Part shown: positions 1 through 7,200 of the stretch, in pieces | Numbering within the stretch: position 1 is the first letter of the stretch | Layout: every line of letters starts with the position of its first letter | NCBI GenBank assembly: GCA_947478465.1 | Contig: CANJWH010000025.1 | Location: 1-41,628 of the forward strand | DNA length: 41,628 nt | Source of the DNA: Bacteroidota bacterium | GTDB taxonomy: Bacteria; Bacteroidota; Bacteroidia; SXHM01 | Reading direction: 5' to 3' | Program-made: the position numbers and the translations under genes | The notes under the pieces: model-generated | What the model was told of the DNA's origin: nothing | Database searches by the model: none | What the model saw: the letters and a program-made list of their open reading frames with translations, nothing else

Positions 1-1
1 A

Positions 2-676
2 GGCAAATACCACAACGATATGAATACCCGCGACACATTAATAACCGACCTCAATGTGCTGGCCGATTTTCATCCCGTAGTTCCCGAAAGCTACAAAAAC
101 TGCGAGTTCCTCATGCTCGGAAACCTCATGCCACGTGTACAAATGGCCGTGATTGACCAATTGCCTGTCCGCCCCAAACTCATTGTAATGGACACCATGA
201 ATTTCTGGATGGACATTGCCATGGAAGACCTCCTCAAAACCATTGCAAAAGTAGATGTGCTTACTATCAACGATGCAGAAGCCCGTCAACTTTCAGGCGA
301 ATACTCCTTAGTAAAAGCGGCACAAAAAATTCTTGAATTAGGACCAAAATATTTAGTCATTAAAAAAGGCGAACACGGAGCATTATTATTCAATAAAGAG
401 AATGTATTCTTCGCTCCCGCACTTCCTCTGGAAGATGTGTTTGACCCAACCGGTGCAGGCGACAGCTTTGCAGGCGGCTTCATCGGTTTTCTTGCACAAA
501 CAAAAGACATCTCTTTTGAAAACATGAAGCGCGGAATAATTTTCGGTTCAGCAATGGCCTCTTTCTGCGTTGAAAAATTCGGAACAGAAAGCTTAATTGA
601 TCTTTCACAGGATGAAGTAGACAATCGAGTTCAGGAGTTTGTTGATCTGGTGCAGTTTGATATTGCATTGGTGTAA
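2..676 (+). CDS. PfkB-family sugar kinase, 3' part (5' truncated by window edge)
   Basis: This is a carbohydrate/nucleoside kinase of the ribokinase-like PfkB family, which transfers the ATP gamma-phosphate to a sugar hydroxyl in the cytoplasm. The reading frame is open from base 2, so the first ATG (base 20) is probably internal and the true start lies outside the window; 224 codons are visible. The C-terminal PfkB signature DPTGAGDSFAGG (bases about 453-488) is intact, including the GAGD anion-hole loop and its catalytic Asp. Upstream come the NDAEARQLSGEY and KKGEHGALLF segments typical of the family. The N-terminal lid and substrate-binding half is missing, so the sugar cannot be named. 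Closely similar one-copy PfkB kinases are, from memory, common in Bacteroidota. It is followed by two hairpin repeats rather than a gene on the same strand. Confidence 0.9.
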   Translation, partial: GKYHNDMNTRDTLITDLNVLADFHPVVPESYKNCEFLMLGNLMPRVQMAVIDQLPVRPKLIVMDTMNFWMDIAMEDLLKTIAKVDVLTINDAEARQLSGEYSLVKAAQKILELGPKYLVIKKGEHGALLFNKENVFFAPALPLEDVFDPTGAGDSFAGGFIGFLAQTKDISFENMKRGIIFGSAMASFCVEKFGTESLIDLSQDEVDNRVQEFVDLVQFDIALV

Positions 677-680
677 TTTT

Positions 681-733
681 TACCACAAGTACACTAAGCT
701 CACGTAGAATAAACTTAGTGCCCTTAGCGGTGA
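681..733. repeat. Hairpin-forming intergenic repeat, copy A (ACCACAAG...CTTAGTG type)
   Basis: The left arm begins TACCACAAGTACACTAAG and the right arm is an imperfect reverse complement, CTTAGTGCCCTTAGCGGTGA, with an insertion. It lies between the stop of the PfkB kinase and the stop of the leftward HEAT-like gene. A second copy follows 25 bases later. It belongs to the widespread class of short 'accacaaagacacaaag' intergenic repeats and may double as a transcription terminator for the convergent genes; the latter is inference. Confidence 0.65.
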
Positions 734-758
734 ATGACGTCTGCTGGTTTATTCTTTT

Positions 759-810
759 TACCACAAGCACACTTAGAAAAACTTAGTGCCCTTGTGTCCT
801 TAGTGGTAAA
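759..810. repeat. Hairpin-forming intergenic repeat, copy B
   Basis: The arms TACCACAAGCACACTTAG and CTTAGTGCCCTTGTGTCC...TTAGTGGTA face each other around a short A-rich loop. The sequence is closely related to copy A at 681-733 and more distantly to the element at 30119-30182. The last base is adjacent to the stop codon of the leftward HEAT-like gene, so transcripts from both sides would carry this hairpin at their 3' ends. Confidence 0.65.
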
Positions 811-811
811 T

Positions 812-1318
812 TTAGAGAGCTTTAAGAATTTTCTTCCCTCTTGATTTAAACCCCGCACTTGCATAAGGCATCTGCTCTTCAATTGCTATGCGCAATTCGT
901 TTTTCAAATCAGGATGCTCCTTGCTCAGGTTATGCAAAACCGTCATGGAGAAAACTTTTACAGCAATTGTTTCGTCATTCGAACACAAAAACTGAAAACA
1001 AATATCTGTCGCTTTACCTTGCAGTTTTTTTGGAATAGCAATATCCTGCAATGTACGAATGGTGTTGCGTTTTACTGCATCATGAACAGGTTTGGATAAG
1101 TAATTCAGCATCCGCTTAAGGTAAGGTTTAATAAGCTCAGGATGCGCTTCTGCACAATTGCTCACAACCCATGCCGCGCGTTGCGTTACGCGATAAGTAT
1201 TTCCAAGAAAGAGATTCATTAATTCGGCAAAGCGTTCTTTATCGTTGCCGATGTAGTTGACAATTTTCAGGGTTTGCGCTTTTGAATGTTCCCTGAGAAT
1301 TTCTTCACGCAGATTCAT
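812..1318 (-). CDS. HEAT-repeat-like alpha-helical protein
   Basis: The gene encodes a 168-residue protein that appears entirely alpha-helical, without a signal peptide or membrane segment, so it is probably cytoplasmic. Helix pairs of about 35-40 residues can be seen, for example RVTQRAAWVVSNCAEAHPEL at residues 43-62 and the segment around AVKRNTIRTLQDIAIPKKL. This resembles HEAT/armadillo-type scaffold repeats. It starts one base after the stop codon of the biotin-carrier gene (zero intergenic spacing), so the two are almost certainly co-transcribed from the promoter at 1841-1870. No catalytic motif is visible, and a protein-protein binding role is only inference from the fold class. It resembles an uncharacterised family seen in Bacteroidota. 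The start ATG is the only plausible one because the upstream frame lies in the neighbouring gene. Confidence 0.75.
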   Translation of the reverse strand: MNLREEILREHSKAQTLKIVNYIGNDKERFAELMNLFLGNTYRVTQRAAWVVSNCAEAHPELIKPYLKRMLNYLSKPVHDAVKRNTIRTLQDIAIPKKLQGKATDICFQFLCSNDETIAVKVFSMTVLHNLSKEHPDLKNELRIAIEEQMPYASAGFKSRGKKILKAL

Positions 1319-1837
1319 TTATTCAAATACAACGAGCGATTGATTTTTTTCAACAGCAGTTCCTTTCAAAGCCTTCACAGTTTTCACTTTTCCATCTCGT
1401 GGCGACTTAATAATATTCTCCATCTTCATAGCTTCCAATACTAAAAGTGCATCGCCTTTTTTCACATCATCACCTGCAGATACATTGATATTAAGAACCA
1501 TTCCCGGCATAGGAGCTTTTACTTCCTGAATTCCTGTCTGGGCTAATTTATCCATCCCCAGTTCGTGCAGAAGTGCATCAAATTTGTCTTTTACATCTAC
1601 ATTATATTTATGTCCGTTAACAAGAATGGTAAAGGTTTTTGCAGTTAAATCTGCCTTTACCACCTCTGCTGTAAAAGATTTTGTTCCCGAAATAATGTGG
1701 AACATGTTTTTCTTCACCTCAATCATATCCCATGCAAATCCAGTATTATTGATTGATCCAGACTTCCTGTTTTTGTCTGTGAAGATGATTTCAGACTCTT
1801 TGCCGTTGTTTATTTTGGCTTTAAATAATTCTTCCAT
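1319..1837 (-). CDS. Biotin/lipoyl-attachment carrier protein (acyl-CoA carboxylase BCCP-type)
   Basis: This 172-residue protein ends in a biotinyl domain (about residues 105-172) with the biotinylation motif EAMKMEN; the modified lysine is K138. The segment APMPGMVLNINVSAGDDVKKGD is the classical first half of the barrel. The N-terminal 100 residues resemble the linker regions of propionyl-CoA/methylcrotonyl-CoA carboxylase carrier subunits rather than the Ala/Pro-rich hinge of AccB. It would carry carboxybiotin between a biotin carboxylase and a carboxyltransferase, neither of which is in the window. The longer open frame to 1939 would run into tRNA-Leu and is rejected; ATG at 1837 fits the conserved N-terminus and sits just downstream of a promoter box. 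It is followed without a gap by the HEAT-like gene. Confidence 0.88.
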   Translation of the reverse strand: MEELFKAKINNGKESEIIFTDKNRKSGSINNTGFAWDMIEVKKNMFHIISGTKSFTAEVVKADLTAKTFTILVNGHKYNVDVKDKFDALLHELGMDKLAQTGIQEVKAPMPGMVLNINVSAGDDVKKGDALLVLEAMKMENIIKSPRDGKVKTVKALKGTAVEKNQSLVVFE

Positions 1838-1840
1838 GTT

Positions 1841-1870
1841 GCAAACGTAGTAAAAGAGTTTGCACGTCAA
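1841..1870 (-). promoter_or_regulatory. Bacteroidota-type promoter of the biotin-carrier gene
   Basis: On the minus strand the sequence reads TTG (1870-1868), an 18-base spacer, and TACGTTTGC (1849-1841), a full match to the TAnnTTTGC -7 box. The box ends only three bases before the ATG at 1837, so the mRNA would have almost no leader. It overlaps back-to-back with the tRNA-Leu promoter on the other strand. Confidence 0.6.
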
Positions 1871-1890
1871 AAACATTTGACTATTTTCGC
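1860..1890 (+). promoter_or_regulatory. Promoter of tRNA-Leu
   Basis: TTG at 1860-1862 is separated by exactly 19 bases from TATTTTCGC at 1882-1890, which matches the TAnnTTTGC -7 consensus at all but one position. The predicted start of transcription, about 1896, lies a few bases upstream of the mature tRNA 5' end at 1903. Confidence 0.6.
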
Positions 1891-1902
1891 ACCCCGCTTT
1901 TG

Positions 1903-1982
1903 GCCCAGATGGCGGAATTGGTAGACGCGCTGGTCTCAAACACCTGTGGGAAACCGTGCCGGTTCGACTCCGGCTCTGGGTA
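1903..1982 (+). tRNA. tRNA-Leu (anticodon CAA)
   Basis: The acceptor stem GCCCAGA (1903-1909) pairs with TCTGGGT (1975-1981), with G-U as the terminal pair. The T arm is GCCGG-TTCGACT-CCGGC, the D arm contains GGTAGACGCG, and a short class II variable arm with a GAAA loop is present. The anticodon CAA is at 1937-1939 in the loop CTCAAAC, decoding UUG. The discriminator is A1982; CCA is not encoded and must be added. The anticodon stem CTGGT/ACCTG (1930-1934 with 1942-1946) has a T-T mismatch at the second pair. The gene is followed immediately by a strong terminator, so it is a single-gene transcript. Confidence 0.93.
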
Positions 1983-1984
1983 CA

Positions 1985-2020
1985 AAATAAGGCAGAGAGA
2001 AATCTCTGCCTTATTTATTT
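1985..2020 (+). terminator. Rho-independent terminator of tRNA-Leu
   Basis: A perfect 14-bp stem runs from 1985-1998 to 2003-2016 around a GAAA tetraloop (core GGCAGAGA/TCTCTGCC) and is followed by a T-rich run. It begins three bases after the tRNA end. Confidence 0.9.
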
Positions 2021-2054
2021 TCCCCTGTTTACTAAAAATGGTTAACAGGGATTT

Positions 2055-2081
2055 TTGTTTTAGCGATAATCGTAGTTTTGC
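2055..2081 (+). promoter_or_regulatory. Promoter of the dCMP deaminase - S41 protease pair
   Basis: TAGTTTTGC at 2073-2081 is an exact TAnnTTTGC -7 box. The nearest TTG (2055-2057) is only 15 bases away, shorter than the preferred 19, so the -33 part is uncertain. The box lies inside the longer open frame that begins at the ATG at 2038, which argues that translation starts downstream, at the GTG at 2101. Confidence 0.5.
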
Positions 2082-2100
2082 CGCTCTATTCAAAAATAAC

Positions 2101-2550
2101 GTGGACGAAGGTTTTATAAAGTACAGCAGCGATAAAAAGCAGGAACGCTATGACAAGGCATATCTTAAAATGGCTTTGGAATGGGCAAAGCTTTCGCATT
2201 GCAAACGTAAACAAGTGGGAAGTCTGATTGTTAAAGAAGGCATGATTATTTCAGATGGTTACAACGGAACTCCTACCGGTTTTTCCAATGATTGCGAAAA
2301 TCCGGAAGGCGAAACGTGGTGGTATGTTTTACATGCCGAAGCCAATGCCATTATGAAAGTAGCCCGTTCAACCAACAACGCCCGCAGCGCAACATTGTAT
2401 CTTACACTTTCGCCTTGCAAAGAATGCAGCAAGTTGATTTTGCAGTCGGGGATAAAACGTTTGGTTTATATCAACGAGTATAAAGATACAACCGGAGTTG
2501 CTTTCTTGCGTGATGCGGGAGTAGATGTTCTTCAAATTCCGCAGGTCTGA
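2101..2550 (+). CDS. Cytidine/deoxycytidylate deaminase family protein (dCMP deaminase-like)
   Basis: The product is a zinc-dependent deaminase that most likely converts dCMP to dUMP for thymidylate synthesis. With the GTG start at 2101 it is 149 residues, the usual length. The zinc site is visible as HAE (H78, catalytic E80) and PCKEC (C106, C109). The motif GYNGTPTGF (residues 53-61), followed by C65, is the dCMP-specific substrate and second-metal region, which argues against a tRNA or guanine deaminase. The open frame extends back through the tRNA gene and its terminator to 1900, so that extension cannot be coding. ATG 2038 is the alternative start, but it would place the promoter box inside the gene. 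The stop is two bases before the next gene, indicating an operon. Confidence 0.85.
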   Translation: MDEGFIKYSSDKKQERYDKAYLKMALEWAKLSHCKRKQVGSLIVKEGMIISDGYNGTPTGFSNDCENPEGETWWYVLHAEANAIMKVARSTNNARSATLYLTLSPCKECSKLILQSGIKRLVYINEYKDTTGVAFLRDAGVDVLQIPQV

Positions 2551-2552
2551 AC

Positions 2553-4160
2553 ATGAGTAATAACTCGTTTCGCCCGTTTATTTATTTTCCAATTCTTTTT
2601 GCACTGGTGTTGGTTGGCGGTATTTATGTAGGTGTAAACCTGAATGCTGAAGCTGACCATAATTTATTTAAACCGGTTGTAAAACCTCAGCATCACAAAC
2701 TCACGGAAATTCTAAATTATATTGAAGAGGAGTATGTAGATACAGTGAGCATGGATTCACTTACTGAAGAGACGATTACAAAACTTCTTCAATCACTCGA
2801 CCCGCATTCGTCCTATATCTCTGCAAAAGAATTGCAAGCTATGAACGAACCGCTGGAAGGTAAGTTTGAAGGAATAGGAGTAGAGTTCAATATTATTGAT
2901 GATACTATTGTGGTAATTGCTCCAATCTCAGGCGGACCTTCTCAGAAATTAGGTATTCAGCCAGGCGACCGCATTGTAAAAATTGAAGGACAAACCGTTG
3001 CCGGAACAGGAATAAAATCAAAGGATGTAATGGACAAACTTCGCGGGAAAGGTGGAACAGAAGTAAACATTCACATTTTTCGCAGAGGAGCAAAAGACCT
3101 TATTGAATATAACATTACGCGCGGAACAATTCCTATTCATAGCATTGATGTGGCTTTCATGTTAAATGACGAAACCGGTTATATCAAAATTAGTCGCTTT
3201 GGGGCAACAACTTTTGATGAATATATTGAAGCATTTGAAAAATTAGAAAAGGCAGGATTAAAGAAATTAGTTCTTGACTTACGCGGTAATCCTGGTGGTT
3301 ATTTAAATGCTGCAAATGACCTTGCAGACGAATTTTTAACCAATAAGAAAATGATTGTTTACACAGAGGGTAAAGCCCGTCCTCGCCAAAACCATTTTGC
3401 AACTTCCAATGGTGGATTTGAAAAAAATCCTTTAGTAATTTTGGTGGATGAAGGTTCTGCTTCTGCAAGTGAAATTCTTGCTGGCGCAATTCAGGATAAT
3501 GACCGTGGAATAATTATTGGCCGCAGAACTTTTGGAAAAGGTTTGGTGCAGGAACAGGTTGATTTGCCGGACGGCTCAGCCATACGTTTAACAATTGCAC
3601 GCTATTATACACCAACAGGAAGAAGCATACAAAAACCATACACACATAATGCCGAGGAGTATTATGAAGAATATTACGACCGTATTGAAAATGGCGAGCT
3701 GTATAATAAAGACAGTATTCAATTCAGCGATTCGCTTAAATTCACTACGCCCGGAGGAAAAATAGTTTACGGTGGTGGTGGAATTATGCCTGATTTATTT
3801 GTTCCGGTAGATACTACGCGACTATCGAGATATCTTTCTGCTGTTTTCAGCAAAGGATTGGTAAATCAGTTTGCCTTTGATTATGCCGACAAAAACCGCG
3901 CATCATTAATGACATACAAAGATTTTGGAAGTTTTAATAAACAGTTTTTAGTTTCAGAAAAAATGCTCAATGACTTTGTTCTATATGCCGAAAATAAAGG
4001 GGTTAAGAAAGATGAACATGGGGTAAATGTTTCGTCTGATTACATTAAACTTCAAATCAAAGCCATCATTGCCCGTAACATCTGGAACGATGAAGGATAT
4101 TATCCCGTAATTCTCAGTGACGATGCTGTTTTGAAAAGGGCGTTGGAAGAGTTAAAATAG
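2553..4160 (+). CDS. S41-family C-terminal processing protease (CtpA/Prc-like) with PDZ domain
   Basis: This 535-residue periplasmic serine protease cleaves proteins at their C termini. Residues 8-28 form an uncleaved membrane anchor or signal sequence (FRPFIYFPILFALVLVGG). A PDZ domain follows at about residues 90-175 with the GIGVEF and GIQPGDRIVKI motifs. The S41 catalytic domain carries GSASASEI (S302-S306 region, catalytic Ser) and TFGKG with the general-base lysine K329. The roughly 150-residue C-terminal extension is common in Bacteroidota members. It overlaps nothing and follows the deaminase stop by two bases, so it is co-transcribed; the functional link between the two is unclear. 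Only 41 bases separate it from the convergent CotH gene, and no clear hairpin is visible there. Confidence 0.92.
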   Translation: MSNNSFRPFIYFPILFALVLVGGIYVGVNLNAEADHNLFKPVVKPQHHKLTEILNYIEEEYVDTVSMDSLTEETITKLLQSLDPHSSYISAKELQAMNEPLEGKFEGIGVEFNIIDDTIVVIAPISGGPSQKLGIQPGDRIVKIEGQTVAGTGIKSKDVMDKLRGKGGTEVNIHIFRRGAKDLIEYNITRGTIPIHSIDVAFMLNDETGYIKISRFGATTFDEYIEAFEKLEKAGLKKLVLDLRGNPGGYLNAANDLADEFLTNKKMIVYTEGKARPRQNHFATSNGGFEKNPLVILVDEGSASASEILAGAIQDNDRGIIIGRRTFGKGLVQEQVDLPDGSAIRLTIARYYTPTGRSIQKPYTHNAEEYYEEYYDRIENGELYNKDSIQFSDSLKFTTPGGKIVYGGGGIMPDLFVPVDTTRLSRYLSAVFSKGLVNQFAFDYADKNRASLMTYKDFGSFNKQFLVSEKMLNDFVLYAENKGVKKDEHGVNVSSDYIKLQIKAIIARNIWNDEGYYPVILSDDAVLKRALEELK

Positions 4161-4201
4161 CTCTGCAATATTTCAGATCCTCTTAATAATTCTCCCAAAA
4201 C

Positions 4202-7200
4202 TTATTTCGAACCGAGCACAATTTTTCCTGTAAAATTTCTATTTCCAATGTAGACTTTTACAAAATAAATTCCTTTCGCATTATTGCTAATATCAACAGG
4301 AATTGAGTTTTGCCTTTTAGTTATAGATGTTTCTAAAATCCGTTCACCTACAACATTAAAAATTTCAATGAGCACCGGAGCTGTTTCGTTTCCCTGTTTT
4401 TCAATATTAATATTGAATTTTCCATTTGATGGATTTGGAAAAAATTGAACATTTAAAAATTCCGAACTTGATTCTGTATTTGTTGTAAAACATGGGAAAA
4501 AATAGGGCCCTCCCGGTGATCCTTCAGGACATCCATCCATCCAGTTTAACCCATCAGAGAGACTTCCCGATGTATCTATGAGTTCTAAAGTATATCCATT
4601 TCCGGCTGCTCCTTGCGGCCAAGGGCTGGCTTCGTAGTAAACCATTGATTGATTCAGTTTTCCGGCATCATTATATAATCTTAATGCATCACCTATATCG
4701 TTAAGATCAAATGGAAACGGTCCGACTTTATTTGTAACAGATGAAAAACGGTAGTTGAAATTTACCTCATCTCCAAAAATAACAAGGTAACCGGATGCAG
4801 GTAAGATTGTGTTATTTGGCAGAGTATAAATGTTGGCATTACTTACATCGCTGAATTTCCATCCGGAAATATCTGTTGCTACTGAAGCTTTATTATAAAG
4901 CTCAACCCAATCACCTGCATCCATTGTGGGATCTGAGTGATAATTTATTTCACTGAAAATAATCTGTTCATTGCATGCACTAAATGGACCACCGGGAGAA
5001 CCACCTATACAACCACCAAACCAACTTGTGGGCTGAGCGGGATCAAGAGTTTCATTAATAATCTCCAGTGTTCGGCCAAACCCGTCTGCAACATTTTGCC
5101 ACGGAATGGAATCTTGATAATGCATAGAAATAACCGGATAGTCAGAATAATATAAAAGCGAAAGGGCTTGGTTAGAATTGTCAAAATTAAAACCTAATGG
5201 ACCCATTACTGGTATTCCGGGATGTTGCGAATGAAATAGTGCAGTGTCTTCTGCTAAAACCAACCATTCGCCCGGTTGAATAATGGTTCCTTCAGGAAAA
5301 ATAAAGTTATGGGAAATAATACTATCTGTAAATTTCCATCCTGATATATCTGCTGGATTGTTGCTGAAGTTATAAAGCTCTATCCAGTCACCTGCATTAA
5401 TTGTGGAGTCTGAATGGTAATTTAATTCAGTAAATGTAATTTGATCTTCACAAGGCGCAATTGGTCCGCCTGGCGAGCCTTCAAGACAGCCGTTAGCCCA
5501 ATTTGTTCCGTCACAAAAATTACCCTGTGTGTCTAGTAATTCCAGCGTAAATCCGTTTCCTGCAGCTCCTGATGGCCAAGGCGAAGCCTCATCATAAACA
5601 ACAGATTGGTAAAGTCTTCCTGTTGCATCAAATAAACGAATTGCCTCACCAAAGTTGCTTAACCCAAAAGAAAATGGACCCGTTTTGTTTGTAACAGATG
5701 GAAAACGGGAATTGAAACTTGTTGCATTACCAAAAACAACGAGATATCCGGAAGGTGGCAGAATTGTTCCTAACGGGATTGTAAAAATGTGGGTGTTGTC
5801 GTTATCTTTAAATTGCCATCCTGAAATATCAGTTGCTTGAGAACTCAGATTATGAAGTTCTACCCAATCACCTGCGTCAGTTGTTAGAGCTGATTGATAA
5901 TTTATTTCGCTGAAAATAATCTCTTCTTCACAGGCAGAATAAGCCTCACCTGGTGAACCGCCAATGCAACCGGCAAACCAATTTTCGGGAATTGAAGGGT
6001 TAAGTGTGTCGTTTAAAAATTCCAGTGTCCGACCATAACCATCAGCTGCAATAGGCCACGGAATAGAATCATCGTAATGAACCGAAAGGGTTAAATCATT
6101 TGAATAATTAAAAAGTGAAAGTGTTTCATTTGAATTACTGAAACTGAATTCTAACGGACCTAAAACAGGAATTCCGGGGTGTTGAGAATGAAATTTTAAA
6201 GTGTCTTCAGCTACAACAAGATAATCACCAGGTTGAATTATGGTTGATTCAGGAAAAACATAATTATGGTAAATAACACCATCAGAAAATCTCCACCCTG
6301 AAATATTCAATGCCCCATTTCCATAATTATGAAACTCGATCCAGTCGCCTGAATTTCGGGTGCTGTCTGAATGATAGTTTAATTCGCTTACTGCAAGTTT
6401 GCCCGCAAAAGGACTTACGGTAAAAACAGCATTAAATACTGCATCAAAAGAGATGTTAAGTTCAATAGAAAGATTAGTATCCTGAGCAGTCAATACTGAG
6501 TTTACATCCCAATATTGAAAATCAAAACCGGGATTTGGAATAACCGTAATTCTTACAGGATTTCCATCAAAATAAATACCGGTCCATGGCAAAGAATCCG
6601 GAATGATTGTGTTTATTTTTATTATTCCGGCCCCTTCAGGAATAACATTCAGCGTTACATCTACCTGCCCGTTTAAAGCAAAATTGGATACAATATGGTT
6701 CCTGACCTGGTTACTTCTTTCCGAAATTTGGGACTGAAATGTAAGATGGTTGTTATAGAAATCACTCATTTGCTGGGGAACATTATTCGGGTCACCCCAT
6801 CGTGCATATTCTTTTTCCATTTCTAAAACAGTTTGATTGTACATGCTGTTTTCTATGGGTATGGTGCGATTAATATGATAAGATGTATTCATTAAATCAG
6901 CAAAACGATTTATAAAATAGTTTTTAAATTTTGCGTTTTGAATTCCCTTCTGCCAGATATTGATATACTGATTTGACGGGTCGTAATTCAGCATAAAATT
7001 TATATGATCAAAATAGCAGTCAGTAGCACTGTTGGGCGCCATGGCAAGTTCCATATCTATAATACAGAATCGCCATCTGTAATTAGTCTTGTTTGAGCGG
7101 TAGATTTTAATATTGTTGTATGGCCAATCAATATTTCCCATCCAGGATTCAGCTATGATGTAATCGTTATACCACTTCATATCAAAATAGGGATCTGCTA

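Noticed and set aside
1838-1939. N-terminal extension of the biotin-carrier gene to 1939
   Set aside because: It would overlap the tRNA-Leu gene and both promoters; ATG 1837 fits the family.
1900-2100. N-terminal extension of the dCMP deaminase gene
   Set aside because: The stretch is the tRNA, its terminator and an exact -7 promoter box, so it is not coding.
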